DNA of 64,000 bases, taken from assembly GCA_034096865.1 (NCBI GenBank), contig JAWQFJ010020171.1, positions 36,001-100,000 on the forward strand. Direction: 5' to 3'. Origin of the DNA: Theodoxus fluviatilis. Taxonomy: Eukaryota > Mollusca > Gastropoda > Cycloneritida > Neritidae. This document shows positions 10,357 to 23,300 of this stretch, piece by piece. A program made the translations under genes and the position numbers. Each line of letters opens with the position of its first letter. The stretch's first letter is position 1. The notes under the pieces were generated by a model. The model ran no database searches, had not been told where the DNA came from, and saw only the letters and a program-made list of their open reading frames with translations.

Positions 10357-10904
10357 CTGTACCTGTAAGTATGTAATTCCTCCTCAAAATGAAAGTGCTG
10401 ACAATCCTCCGAATCTCACGCACATTCATCACGAAACATCGGAAAATGGTCTGCGTCAGCACGCCTGCATTCTCCTCAACAAGTAACGGCGGCATCCATT
10501 TTCACTGGCACTTTCTGAAGCTGCAGTACATTTTGTGAACCCGAGTCAGTATACTTTCGCCGGTAGGTAAAGTCTCTAGTGAACTAGAATGGTGGCAGTA
10601 TCGTCTGCAGTGGACGCCGCAGAGAAAACTGGCCAACTGACAGTGGTGATCATCGCTCTCAACTTTGGTCTTCTTTCTGGCCCTCCGTTCTTCATACCAC
10701 CCTTGCCTCGGTTCCCCAGTCCTTCATTTTCCCGTAAACTTCGCCCGACTACTGACTCGGGTTCACAGAATGCCTCCACACACGCATCTCACCCGAACCT
10801 CTCGTGGAGCCTGCATGAGGCGCGCTTCCTTTCGAAAAGAAAAAAAAAGGGGTGGGGGTGGGGGAATCAGAGATGAGCGCTTACAAGCGCCTGCGCGTAC
10901 TGCA

Positions 10905-11262
10905 GCTGAAATGGTCGTTGTCAACCACATTCGGGGACAGAGTACTCGGTCTTTGAAATTCGCCAGTTTCAAGATTATAATATGCAACAAATGTTTGGAC
11001 TAGTGATTTCAGAAAGAGAGAAAGAAAGAAAAAGTGAAACACTTATCGCCGAGTGAAGAACATGTCGCGATATATCACATGGTCATCGGTATGTTACGTG
11101 ACTGTAAGGACGAGATTTCAAAGACCGAGTACTCTGTCCCCGGGGACAGAGTACTCCGAGTACTCTGTCCCCGTGGACAGAGTACTCCGAGTACTCTGTC
11201 CCCGGGGACAGAGTACTCGGAGTACTCTGTCCCCGAATGTGGTTGACAACGACCATTTCAGC
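10905..11262. mobile_element. Mutator-like MITE with 43-bp terminal inverted repeats and internal palindromes
   Basis: The left end, from 10905, starts GCTGAAATGGTCGTTGTCAA and its first 43 bases are the exact reverse complement of the right end finishing at 11262. Both ends are flanked by the 9-bp direct repeat CGTACTGCA (10896-10904 and 11263-11271), the duplication size typical of Mutator-like elements. The right arm additionally carries a stack of near-palindromes (about 11120-11234) built from GGGGACAGAGTACTC and its complement, with GAGTACTC at each centre. A 12-base piece of the left arm (ATTTCAAAGACC, inverted) recurs at 11118-11129. There is no coding capacity. Confidence 0.88.
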
Positions 11263-11271
11263 CGTACTGCA

Positions 11272-12323
11272 TGGTTCAATTAGGAGAGAAGCTTCGGAGT
11301 TTGCGAGTGCTTGCTGTGAGCGCTCATCTATGATCATGACACGCACGTACGCACGCACACACGCTCCAAATGAAACACGCCTCTGGTCCCGTGAGGGGAT
11401 CGCGTTTGATGCGGTGCTTCTGAGAATCCCGCCTCTGAGCTACTAGCTAAAGGTATCCTGGGTTGCGCTTATGCAATGCTGTCCTCAACTCAGCGCTCCC
11501 AGTCGTTGCGATTGACGTCTCTCCTGCACGTACGCATCCCTGTATGGAAGGCAAAGGTCGCCCCACTGGTCGCCGTCTCTCACTAACTCTCTGTAGAGCG
11601 ACTCCTGTGGTGTGCTGCAATGTAATAGGTGCATGGACCGCAGGCGACGTATACACCTGGACCAAAACAAAGGCGGTAAATGAATTGCTCTAATAGACAC
11701 ATTGAGGGACTGCAAACTTTCGAATGATAAATTCTTCATCAGGCATAAAAGTCTTTAGTTCAATTGTGTATTTTGTTGTTATGCCCGATACAGACTTTAA
11801 ACTAAAGTCGAAAATTTACATTTGTCCTCGCTGTGTATTTTAATAAGACTCCTCATTTACCGCCTTTCCTTTGGTGTGCGCCCATGTTTCATTCACAGCT
11901 GTCTGAGATGCCCTTCAATCAAACGATCAAACATGCACGCTGGGGATGTGAATTTGCCTCAGGACTTCCATGTTGGTCATCTTGTCGGGAAATTAAAAAG
12001 TAACCCACATTTATTCTCCACCAAAACCTGCTACCTTGGACCTCTTCAAATGGCCTTTCCTCTTTTACTAATCAAATTCAGTCGGTTTTCTTCCTCTCGT
12101 CCCTTCTTCATGATGTTTGCATGCAAATCCTCTTCTCCTATATAAGTCTCATGTCTTGGGTTAGATTCACATCCAGTAAATCAGACGGCAGACTGTCATT
12201 TTCCTTGTCTAAATCTCTAGTGGTTGGACTGAAACACAACCACCCAAGTTTTCACGCCATATTTCCAAATAGAAACATCACACCTCTCTTGCATTAGTTT
12301 TCTCGTAACCTGGGTTGTAATAG

Positions 12324-12326
<3 letters not shown>
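11272..12326. other. Intergenic, no gene recognised
   Basis: Mixed CpG-bearing then AT-rich sequence. Short open frames on both strands show no known domain, no splice-consistent joining and no start context worth calling. Confidence 0.4.

Positions 12327-12377
<51 letters not shown>
12327..12377. repeat. (CA)n microsatellite
   Basis: Perfect CA run of about 50 bp. Confidence 0.98.
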
Positions 12378-12380
<3 letters not shown>

Positions 12381-12863
12381 TGACAATTGTGTACCAGCCT
12401 GATAAACAACAACATAAATCATAACATTTATAGGTTTTTAATAAATTCTCTCTCTTGACCAAACATCTTAAAATGCAAGATGAAATCCACAGAGATACAA
12501 CTTATAAATATAGTGGACAAATTAAAATATTCAAACAGCATACAGAAGACAGTTGATTACATGGATGTAGGACTGCAAAATGTATAGAGAACTAATGAAC
12601 AGAATCATGGTTTTGCCATGTTGATCAAATTAATCAAGTTGAAAGAAGAAATGGAGAAAACGAATTCATGCTGGTAGTCTCTAAAACAAAAACATTGTGG
12701 AATGAAAAAAGTAACAGTGAATTTTTCCCAAGACACTAGTGAACCTCAGCAAGGCAAAAAATAAAACTGCAGTCAGAAATGTACAAATGTTATGACAGGA
12801 TTGTTTCATTTCAAGGAAATATTAATATGATGGATAACAACTTTAAGTGAAAGTATCCCCATC

Positions 12864-12865
<2 letters not shown>
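12378..12865. other. AT-rich intergenic sequence
   Basis: Nothing recognised: no coding block or repeat unit. Confidence 0.4.
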
Positions 12866-12905
<40 letters not shown>

Positions 12906-12922
12906 GGAGAGAGAGAGAGATG

Positions 12923-12983
<61 letters not shown>
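12866..12983. repeat. (GA)n microsatellite
   Basis: GA run broken by two TGGAGG interruptions near 12901 and 12921. Confidence 0.98.
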
Positions 12984-12988
<5 letters not shown>

Positions 12989-14422
12989 GGGTGGGTGTGT
13001 GGTCAGAAATGTGTTAGCACATTAACACTAAGAAAGTGCAAAAAAGGAAGTTCAATATTTCATATTACACGCACACACACAGACACACATACAGAATTGG
13101 TTTGCACAAATTCTTAGTAGCTAGCTACCCCCTCACACCCATTCTACTTTCCCCACCCACGTCAGTAATTGGTCATGCTGTGTGTTGGCTACTATCACCA
13201 GATGGCTTTTTGGTCTTCATCTGGCTAATGGAGTCTGTGGTGTTTTTCTAACTGCAGACAATGATGCCACTCTAATTCTATGTTGTGATGGGCTAGATGA
13301 TAATCCTGTCTGGTGACTTCTTTGACACTCAGGAATGCCAGCTCCGTCTTCAACTTCAGCATCACATCAGAAGTGGCTTCCAGTATATAGACTTGGGTTG
13401 GCACCAGTGAGCATTTCCCCTTAACTTTGAGTGCAAGCATCTATAGTGATGTTACAACAGTAGGACACCCTTATCAATAATTAGTTATTAATGATGCCAT
13501 GTCATAAAACTGCTTGAGAAAAGACTGGGTGAAGAGTGTTGTTGCATACACTGTCTGCTGACAAAGGTGTTGGAAACATGAACCTATCTGCAAATGACTG
13601 AGCGAAAGCGCGCGCTCCAACAGTAAGCCTCATCGTCTGTGTTGGATAATATGGTAGAATGAGGTTTTACAGCCTCTCTGTTACTGTGTATATAAGGGCA
13701 CTCACCACAAAAATCACTGGGGCTAGTTAGTCGGAGCAAGAACAAGGTTGCCTTGGAGGAAAATATACAGTATGTACACAGTTGTGCCTTGAACACAATG
13801 TCCAGCTGAATATAGTTCATTGCATTTGTTAGAGCTTGCTCATGAGAATGGTGTCAATCCAATTTGATAGGTGGTGGAGCCACGTAATTGCTTTTATTAC
13901 AAGGCTTGTATTACAAGGCTTGCATTACACAGGTACACGTCAGAGAAGAATTCTGTCATAGTTGGAAAAGTGGATCTTTATGCAGATCTTGGCATCTTGT
14001 GAAGTGTTGTCTAGAATTTAACAAAATACTGTCAAAGAGTTTGTTTTGGAAAATCTCTAATCAACAATCTTATTTGCTCAGATGCAGTCCAGGCACCACA
14101 CTGAACATGTTTACACACCGAATGGCAATGTTGTATGTGTGTGTATATAAATGATGAATACGAAAGACAAAGGGAGATTATTAGAGCTGCCTGCATTGAA
14201 TTCATCAGAGCTGAAAAATGCTTCAACTTGAGAAGAAGTGGCAATTATCTTTCAGGGAGAGGTTTCAGCATGTAAATGTGTTTAGTTTCTGCAATCAAGT
14301 GCATATGAATATTTGCTTTCAAGCATCTTTCATTTGTGTGTGCGTGTCCGTGTGCATTTATTTGTGTGAATACCTGTCCGTTTAACTTTTGCACAGCATC
14401 AATGCAAAATGTAATTAAAATT

Positions 14423-14424
<2 letters not shown>
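12984..14424. other. Intergenic, no gene recognised
   Basis: Includes a minus-strand open stretch at 13225-13440 that I do not recognise, and a short duplicated phrase (TTACAAGGCTTG) near 13898-13925. No firm feature. Confidence 0.35.

Positions 14425-14493
<69 letters not shown>
14425..14493. repeat. (GA)n microsatellite
   Basis: Perfect GA run of about 68 bp. Confidence 0.98.
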
Positions 14494-14495
<2 letters not shown>

Positions 14496-16600
14496 CACGT
14501 TCTTAGTATCTTACTCTACAAATGTAGCAAAGCAAAGAGGCAAACAAAATCAAGAGCAACACTCAACAACGGAACAGAGTGTTATTAGCACATCAAAATA
14601 CAAGCTGTTCAGTGGAGGTCAAAGTCGGCATTGCTTCTACTGCAACAACACAGTTGGACGTACATGTACTAGAAAATCACCACTGCCACGACCTTGCTAA
14701 ACAGAACTGGATCACCAGACAGCAGTGAAGAGCAAACTTCATGCATAACTGAATACAAACATGAACTGGACACATGTATAAATGAATCAGTCTTGTACAT
14801 GAAAATGAAACATCAAAGTTGCTGGGACTAATTCCAGCATACACATCCACAAGAATTTGAAATTGTTTCAATACCAATTAGAAAGCTATTCAAAACTTAC
14901 CTTACAAAGTTAAAAATCTTGAGCGTTCTAACTCTACTATTTCATCTGCGACAATGTTAAAATCAACTCCAGATATGGGAACAACCATACAGCAAGTAAT
15001 AGTCAGTTCAGAGCTGCTTGGTCATGTTTTCATAAAACTGACCTCAACTACAGGAGTGATGGCGACATGGCATGCAGTTTCTGAATTTGTCCTGAACAGC
15101 ATTCCCCTCTCCATCATCTGTGGAAAATGAAATGAATGAAAACAGTCCACATGACTCGAGGGCCAAATCAGAGAATTCAGATTCAAGTAGAGGTGTGCCA
15201 ACTATCCCTGAAGTGGTGGTGGAGGGCACTTCACATGAAGCGAAGGAACCTTTGAGTTTCTTAGCCTTTCTCAGTGTACATTGGCTATGCCAATGGAGGC
15301 AGGAAACTCTTGCCGCAGGTAAGTGTATATGGACAGTGATTAATTTAACTACCATTAATCAGAAACCTGCTAACAAGTGCCCGATCAAGTATTTCTGGTC
15401 AACTCTCTCCGGACTGCAACGAAGCGCTAGTCTCAAAATAAACTGCCTCCAGAGCATGACAAGGACATCACACGGGTAATCTGTCAATGAAGTCAAAGCT
15501 AGGGACTCCAGGCAAAGCGTTTCAGTGATGCCACAGAGCTATAGAGTCGGGGCAAACTATCTCAGTGGTGCCACAGAGCTATAGACTCGGGGCAAACTAT
15601 CTCAGTGGACCTCTAGGCTCCAGGGATGTTTACAACCTGTAGGTCTCAACAAAACGCCACTGGACGATGGGATACTGGTGCTGCACTTGTGAAGAACAAG
15701 CTCTGGGGAGACCATTGCGAAGAGCTAATCCCAAGGCAAACCGACTCTCAATGGTCCAGAGCTGAAGGCTCAAGGCAAACTTTGGTGATGACTTTTGTTG
15801 TTGGCACGCCATTCCAAGGCTGTCATAGGCGTCCACTTAGTAGACAATTTTGGAATGCCAGACTTCAAGCCTGGAGGCCGAATCCTCTCTGCATCGCCAT
15901 GCAGTCTTTGTCTCTGAACACTTTGTATGAGAATTTCAGACAAGAGAAAGTACTAGTCAGGGCTGCTGCATCACAAGCCATCCATCCAGGAAGGCAAAAA
16001 GTGTTATTGGAATAACCTATAGCAATGCTTAGCTATTTGAGTGACTGATGTATTTTGGCAGAGTGCATGCAAATTCTGACAGTAAAATCTTGATTTTATT
16101 TTGTACTTAATGCTCCTAACATATGGAACACAAATTTGGCAGTCAAAACACATTTGTCGCCATTGGTCTTGAGAGCTTACTGTCAATTACTTTTTGCTGT
16201 GCTGCATGACATACAAATCCTTGCAGAAGTGGACTGGACATAAAGCAACATTTCACAAGGATCTGAGTGCCTGACCAATCTCTAAGGCACATTTCCTACT
16301 GTTTTCCTGCAAGGATCATTTCCTACTGTTTTCCTGCAAGGATTCTTTGAGCCTCCATGAAACATGAACACATTTAATTCTATGACCAATGAAGCACATA
16401 TACATAGTATCCAATAATCCATTTCAGAGTTAAAAGCAATGTACAAAGACACACAAATTATGAAGAACATTTTCCTTCACATTTCGCAGTTACACAAAAA
16501 TCTGCAGAGATCTCCGACAACAGAGATGTACTAATAATATCCCTAAAAATCAAATTTTCTATTCATTTGCATGGGCTGGCATCAAGTCGCACTAGCTGTT
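14494..16600. other. Intergenic; one possible unassigned exon and a short tandem duplication
   Basis: A plus-strand open stretch at about 15100-15319 is Ser/Glu-rich (SSVENEMNENSPHD...) and ends at GCCGCAG followed by GTAAGT, so it could be an exon of an unknown gene, but no partner exon was found. Around 15520-15607 a ~40-bp unit containing CCACAGAGCTATAGA and CGGGGCAAACTATCTCAGTG is repeated twice. Another duplication, TTTCCTACTGTTTTCCTGCA, occurs at about 16290 and 16319. Confidence 0.35.
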
Positions 16601-16677
16601 GAAGAGATCATATTGATAAACACCAAGACAAAACATAAATATTTCTTCCTGCACAAAGAGTATAGGTTAAATTTTAA

Positions 16678-16680
<3 letters not shown>

Positions 16681-16709
<29 letters not shown>
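16681..16709. repeat. Poly-G tract
   Basis: 29 consecutive G residues; the length in the assembly is likely unreliable. Confidence 0.95.
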
Positions 16710-16710
<1 letters not shown>

Positions 16711-16837
16711 AGAGATGATGGGTGGGTTGAGGAGGTTAGAGAAAAGAAGGGATTGAAAATTTACTCAAGGAGGCAGTTTTGATGAGAGCTCTTCATCGGC
16801 CATTTTGTTTAACATGTGGTGTAACTGCAAAATCGCG

Positions 16838-19475
16838 ATGCCGAAGCGGAAAGCGTCTACTCGACCTGAAGCAGAAAATGGTTGCTCAAAAAAAAGGAAA
16901 GAGAGACATCAAAACCTCAAACTTATATTTCCAAATACAACAAGTACCCAGGAATTGGACAATCTGAGCGCCCTTGGTATGCATACTGTTCCTACTGCAA
17001 GACCGAATTCTCTGTTGGGCACTCTGGCAGCTACGATATCGAAAAACCTTATTTGAACCAAGACTCATCAAGATCGGATTCATTGAAAAGGGCAGCTGCC
17101 TTGAGCCAGAGCATAACCAGTTTCATGCCATCAGCAACAGTTCTGCCAAATGAACAAGCCACCATTCGTGTGGAAGCAATGTTTTCAGAGATGATTGTGA
17201 AACTGAACTTGCCGTTGAGCGCAGCAGATACAATTTATTTTCTTGTGCAAAGTGCTTTTCCTGACTCCAAGATTGCGAAAGACTATCAGTGCTGCAGAAA
17301 TAAAACCACAGCTATTGTCCACCAGTTGGCTAGCGACATTTAAGTGACACTGAAAGATGAACTAAAGAGTGGTCCATTCTGCGTTGCAACTGATGGTTCC
17401 AATGATCAACGGTCCAAACAGTACCCAGTTGTTATCACAAGGATTGGAGAGAGCGGAGTTGTCACCGAACTGTTGTCAGTTCCAACATTGAACCTTGAGA
17501 AAGCCTCTACAGGTAAGCAAGTGATTTCAGTCATGAATGTCTTGAAATTATTTGATTAAAGAAGGCAAAAGAAAAATAGGTGTGGTTACTGTTACCTGAC
17601 CTACACTATTCTGAGACACCGACCCTGCAAATTTTAATTTTATTGAAAATGTTGAGAAATTGTTCTTTTAATGAAAGTTTGGGGAAAAGGAAGATATTGA
17701 TCTCAGAAAACAGCCCTGTGCAGTTGCAGACGACAAAAAGAGAATTCAATTTCAAAATTATTCACAAAGAATATCAATAGTCTGTCCTCACACTTGTTTC
17801 CAAGTTGAGTAGATTTCATTTTGTTTTCACAAGAAAAAAAGGTTATGGCCTACCTACCTACCATAATTTTTTTGGCTATGTAGCCTTAACCACATCTTTT
17901 TGTGGGAGGGGGGTGGGGGGGAGGGGGGTGGGGATGGGGATAACTACAAAGTTTTTGAATTTGATTAACAATTTATATGAAAATTAAAATTGGCATATAA
18001 ATTTACCTTTGATTTTGGCATCTTTTCAAATGTGTTTACTTTGGGGGGTAGTGACACATATATATTTGATTGATTTCAGGAGAGAATATCTTCAAGCTTT
18101 TGGAGAAAGAGCTGAGCGTGCCTCCACCTGAAAATGCTCCACTGCAGGATGATCCACCACAACAGCCCCAACCCTCTGTTCCCTGGAAGAACTGCTTGGC
18201 ATTGGGGTGTGACAATGTGCCAGTAATGACAGGCTACATCAACGGAACGTATGGACACATGAAAAAGAAGCAAGAAAACCTGTACCTATAAGGCTGTCCT
18301 TGCCACCTCCTTCGCAGAGCTGCCCAGAACGCTGCATCAGAGCTTCCTTTCAATATTGATGATATTCTTGTGCATGTCTACTACTACTTTGAACACTCGT
18401 CAAAGAGGCTGGCAGCACTGGAGTCTTTTCAGGAGGAAGTTTTGCACCACAAAATCCTGAAACACGTTTCGACTCGATGGCTCAGCATCAGATGTTTGGA
18501 TAGGCTCATAGAAAACTGGCAGGCTCTCAAGGCCTTCTTCAGACAGGAGACGGGCAGTACATCAAGGATTGAAGTTTTTCCAGTCTCCGACAAACCTGCT
18601 GCACTGCCAGTTCTTGACATTTGCTCTGGAGCCCTTTGACACTTTGAACCAAACAGCTGCAAAATGAGGCCCCTCACATCCACATTCTGCAACGATTGTT
18701 GCATGAATTCATGAGAAAGCTGCTTGTTTGTTTGGTCAAGCCAGTTGTCATGGCAGAGAAGATCCACGACAATCGCCAGTCACGAGAAAAGACAGTGCTG
18801 GAGATTGACTTTACCAAGGCAACACACCACAAGCCACAAGTTCTTCTGAGTGAAGAAACTGAATCATGCCGAGACGAAAGGATGAACTTCACCTGCGAGA
18901 AGAAAGGATCGTTGAGTTTCATCAAAGGACCAAGAAATTAGAACTATGTTGCTGCGTGCACTTACATCAAGACCAAATTTCCCATGAAAGAAGAACTCCT
19001 CCTGAATGCTCAGGTGGCTGATGTCGATCGCCGAGTTGAGGTCACAGACAAGGAGCTGTCATACTTCCTCCAGAGGTTTCCATGCATGCTTCCCTCAGGT
19101 TCCACTATTGACACAGTTAAGTTGGAGTTTGCCTCATACCAGTCACATGCCATCATTCCCAAGCTGAAGAAGGAAACCATTGATGCAACATGGGCTGCAA
19201 TTGGGCAGACAAAAGATGCAGCAGGCGTGCCCATGTTTTCCAACTTGGCCAGAGTCATGCTCGGCATTTTGATCATCCCACACTGCAATGCGGGTTGAGA
19301 ACGCATCTTCTCTTGTGCTCGCAAGAACAAGACGGATCAGAGAGCTTCTCTCAGTGACAAGACAGTAGACAGTTTGATAGTAATGAAGTCTAGACCCGGC
19401 ATGCCTGATACACGGACGTATTCGGTTGGTCAGCTGACCAGGCTTAAGTCGGCGTACAACAAATCTTTGCAGTAA
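16838..19475 (+). pseudogene. hAT-family transposase-like gene, broken
   Basis: Starts MPKRKASTRPEAE, followed after a frameshift by a BED-like zinc finger (CSYCKTEFSVGHSGSYDIEK). An apparent 567-bp GT-AG intron at 17513-18079 keeps the phase (ASTG | ENIF). After it come GCPCHLL, a YYYFEHSSKR block, TRWLS, and a C-terminal hAT dimerisation region (ARVMLGILIIPHCNAG then ERIFSCARKNKTDQR). In-frame stops occur at 17341, 18289, 18637, 18939 and 19297, and frameshifts near 16900 and 18640. No terminal inverted repeats or 8-bp duplication were found, so element ends are undefined. It is either a dead transposon or a decayed domesticated copy. Confidence 0.85.
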
Positions 19476-20393
19476 ATCTAGCCAAACTTTCTTTTGTACA
19501 AAGTTAGCTGTGTACATATATTTACAGTGTGTGTCTAAACCTGATGTGCCAAGACAAATTGGAACTCTCAGGAGTGAACAGAACTGTACAGTCTCATTCT
19601 TAGCGACCTGCAGTCCATTCCTCTTTTGCTGAGCTTGTTACACTGAAAAGTAAAATAAAAAAATATCACACATCATTGCTGTGATCTGTGTTCAACTTCA
19701 AGTCGTCGCATCAGTGAAGAAGGTAATTGCATGATTTCTTCCCCCACCAATTATATTACAAACTACATTTCATGGAAGTGCTCAGGAGCTGTGGCATAAT
19801 ATTGTGAAAATACACTTTTTAAATGGAAAATACACTTACTTTTGAGGAATTGTACTACCAATGCAAAATGAGGGTAAACAGGTCTGGAGGCAGGTCTTTG
19901 CAGTGAGGGCACTTCATGCATAGCTGCAAACAGGCCATGTGTAGACGCACATCATTGCTTCATGTCTCCATCACCAATTTCTAATCAGCAGCATTTCACC
20001 CAAGTTGGTATTCACATCATGACAAGCAACCACAACATGGCATACCTTCTCCAAATGTAAAAATCCTACAAAAGTTTACATCTGAAGGCAAGGATGAATC
20101 ACATGAAATATTGATGAGTTTTAATGAGAAGCTACAGGGTTGCTGTGCCATATATAGAACCTTAAGAGAGGAAAAAGAAGAAAGGGCAACATAATTCAAC
20201 AAAGATTGGTTCTACGAGAGCCGTCTTGTGATGACCAAAACCAGAGAAAAACTGCTGCCTGGTGTAAAGATGCTTCCGCTGCTAGTCTTGCTCTCACGCT
20301 TGCAAGCATGATGCACGTTCTCTTAACAACACTATGAGTTCAGACAGTCTGGTGATGCAGGCACACAAATGACACAGTACTCTGCACATCACA
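19476..20393. other. Intergenic; includes ASF1 3' flank
   Basis: AT-rich sequence between the hAT pseudogene and the ASF1 stop codon. The right part should contain the ASF1 3'UTR, on the minus strand. No repeat unit or coding block recognised. Confidence 0.45.
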
Positions 20394-23300
20394 TCACTGC
20401 TTCTTGAGCGGCGCCCAGACGTCTGTGAGTTCTTTGTTCATTTCAATGGGCTTCAGGATGTGCGGATTGGAGTCACAGAAGTTGCTGTCGGTGCCGTTGT
20501 CCCCTTCAGGCGGCATGTTTTCAGTCTCCATGTGTGAATCGTCCCAGTCGATTTTGAACTTGGTCACTCGAGGACAGGTGGCCAGGATGTTTCTCGTCAG
20601 CTGAAAGACAGAAGAAAGAAAAGGCAATCACAATGACTTCACTGTGCAGATTACAAAATCCCTTTTCTGTAGAGAACAGGCTACGAGGGAGGAGGATCCT
20701 AGCCAAAATTCTAATAATGTTATCCAGTTTTCTCGACTCCCTCTCTCACTCTCTCATGTTCCATGAATGATACTGAGCCATGTAATTGTAATTCAATGTG
20801 TTGGCATGACTACAGCAACTTGACTGAAGTGTGTAAAATCCCCAAGCTAAAATTAAAATCTTTTGGTCAAAGACCAAATTCTCATACACCAATCTTCTGT
20901 GTGTAAGACAACAATACTGTGAAAGAATCCTCTTCCTAAAAAAATCAAATTTACACATTTCATGCAGTCTTTCCTTCAGGTGACTCATAAGTTGGCCCCA
21001 ACTTTAACCCCTTCCCTGCTTCGCCCGAAACTATCTCGGGCCTCGACTGCTCCCGCTGTGCTATGTCCCGAGACTCTCGGGTCTTTATTCCAAGGGAGGA
21101 AACTAAATACTTTGAACCAGTGTCTGTAGCTGTTAGAGTTACGTCCCTTAGGGCTTCCTAGGCGTTCTCGCCGAGTTTGATTGACTTACATGGATTTGAA
21201 GTATTTTTCTTGCAATTTTGATTGATTTGATTATGAAATGGCTTCTGAGAGAACCAATAAAGCTTGTTTGTCAGCACTGGAAGTGCTGAATGAACTTTTC
21301 AATGATCCTGACAGCTGTGAGGAGGATTTTTATGAATGAGTTTGATTATTAATGTCTTCTGTGTCTTTGTGCAAAATTTCAAAGCAGTTCTCTGGAAAAC
21401 AAATATACTATAACTACACAAAGACAGGAACAGTAAAACACAAAAACCGTTCCTGGCATATGGCGTGTAATGTCTACGGCAGTGAAGAGGTTAAGCTGCA
21501 AAATCCACTAAGTGATTATGACATTAGGTAATAATCAGTACCTATTAGAAAAGGCGGGTAGCTTTAAATTTCACTAAGAATACATTTACTTGTACATGTC
21601 TGTATCTAGCAATGGTATGTGGCGTCATGCTGCCTCATGGAAAAAGCTGGGAATTATAACTTCTTGGCTCAAATGCAGAAGACAAGGAGGGAGAGAGGTG
21701 GATGGATTGAGTTTTTGGCCTATCAGCCTTTGTGGGCTATTTAAGGCCATTGATCACAAAATATCATGAGTTGGTCAGAATAAGAGCCAGTGATGATTTC
21801 CATTGTTATTCGCTTCTTACAAAATGTGCAGGGAGATGCATAGAGTGAGAGCGAGCGAGAGCGAGAGAGAGGGAGGGGCATCTTATGTACCCTAGAAACT
21901 ATAATGCCTACTCACCTTATCATACTGGGGTACTGATGGAGGATTTTCCCGAAGCTCAGGGAACTGATCGCTGTACTCAACATTGACATAGTAGCCAACC
22001 CGCACGAACTCCATGCCTTTGTAGGAACAGGTGAGCAGCACCACCGTAACCCCCACAGCATCCTCCACTGGAATCTTGTTGGTCTTCGGAGGGTCAGCCT
22101 GTCAAAGGTACCAAAAGCATGTCATGCAGCTGGCATCAGCAAGCCTGAAGATGTCTTCAGGAAGACCTCCAGGAAAAGTCTCTAGTACATCTGACAAAAA
22201 CAAACCTCAAAATATGATCACAGTTTTCCAATTGCATCAATCCATGTCAACTTTTTCTGGTAACCTTGGTCTAAATCCTTATACTTGCATTTTCAATATA
22301 GGCAATGCCCCTTTGATTTTGTGGAAGGCATGAGTTTGAAGGTACGAATCAAACCAATTTAAAATTTCACTGTATGAAATAGCAACAGATAAGAGCTGGA
22401 AGACAGCCAGTCACACGATGACATTGCACAACGGCTCTCCTTGTACATTTTCAACTAGCTGTCAGTCTGCCTGTCAAGAGGCAGGAGTGAGCCATCAGCA
22501 AAGGAAACTTATCTGTCAGCTCCAGTCATGGATGGAAAGTCGAATTATACGATAAGCACCTTTTACCTTACATGAAAGCTCCACTGATAAGTCAACTCGT
22601 TCACAGGGAAGAAATGCTAGAGTGGCACACAAGGAAGTATACATCCTGCACACAGAGTCCTTTACTGACAGATGTTTATGTGGAAGTGAGAGCAGAACAA
22701 GTGGACAGCTTCCCTTGCAGAATGCCAATGCAAATCCTACCTCAAAGACAAACATGTGACGGCCACCTGGTACTGGACCAACCAGGACCGTGTCCAGGAC
22801 CTGGTCGTAATCCTCGCTTTCGGCAGACCCGACGTAGATGATGCGCCATTCCAGGTCTGCAAGACAAATCCGTTCACTGTTCATGTCCAATGCACCCACC
22901 CAAAAGTGAAATGGGTACCTGTGAGGGCTGAGCTGGAAAATTGTGAAAGCTAACTTGGGCTCGCTCATCCACAGCCTGGTTGCATGCTCCCCAGGGAGTT
23001 GAGATGGTGTTGGGGTGAATAAATGAGGTGGCCCGATGACTAGAGGGTAAATGTGTGCGGTTTGAGCACCCATCAATGGGTGGAAAAGTTGCAATATAAA
23101 AAAGAGCACCTTTACCTTCACAAAAGAAAGAGCTCACTGGTAACCTCAGTTCCAGGCGGATGGATTGGATGAGCTTTGACATGCAGCTGTGCATCACAAA
23201 AGAGACTGCTACTCCTTAGTTTTTGGTTCTACATCACGGAGGCTGTTAAACATAAGGAAGCCTGCAGCAACATACCATGAAGTCTTTTTAAGAGCTCTAC

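Noticed and set aside
10589..10876. Small gene downstream of tRNA-Cys
   Set aside because: Open on both strands in CpG-rich sequence, no domain, and the frame runs into a G/A-rich tract.
13225..13440. Minus-strand 71-codon frame as an exon
   Set aside because: No recognisable family and no consistent splice signals or neighbours.
15120..15479. Ser/Glu-rich coding exon with a GTAAGT donor
   Set aside because: No partner exon, no known domain and a weak acceptor; mentioned only as a possibility.
22516..23121. A 201-codon minus-strand protein
   Set aside because: Only the segment 22856-22741 is ASF1 exon 2; the rest is intron and a dispersed repeat.
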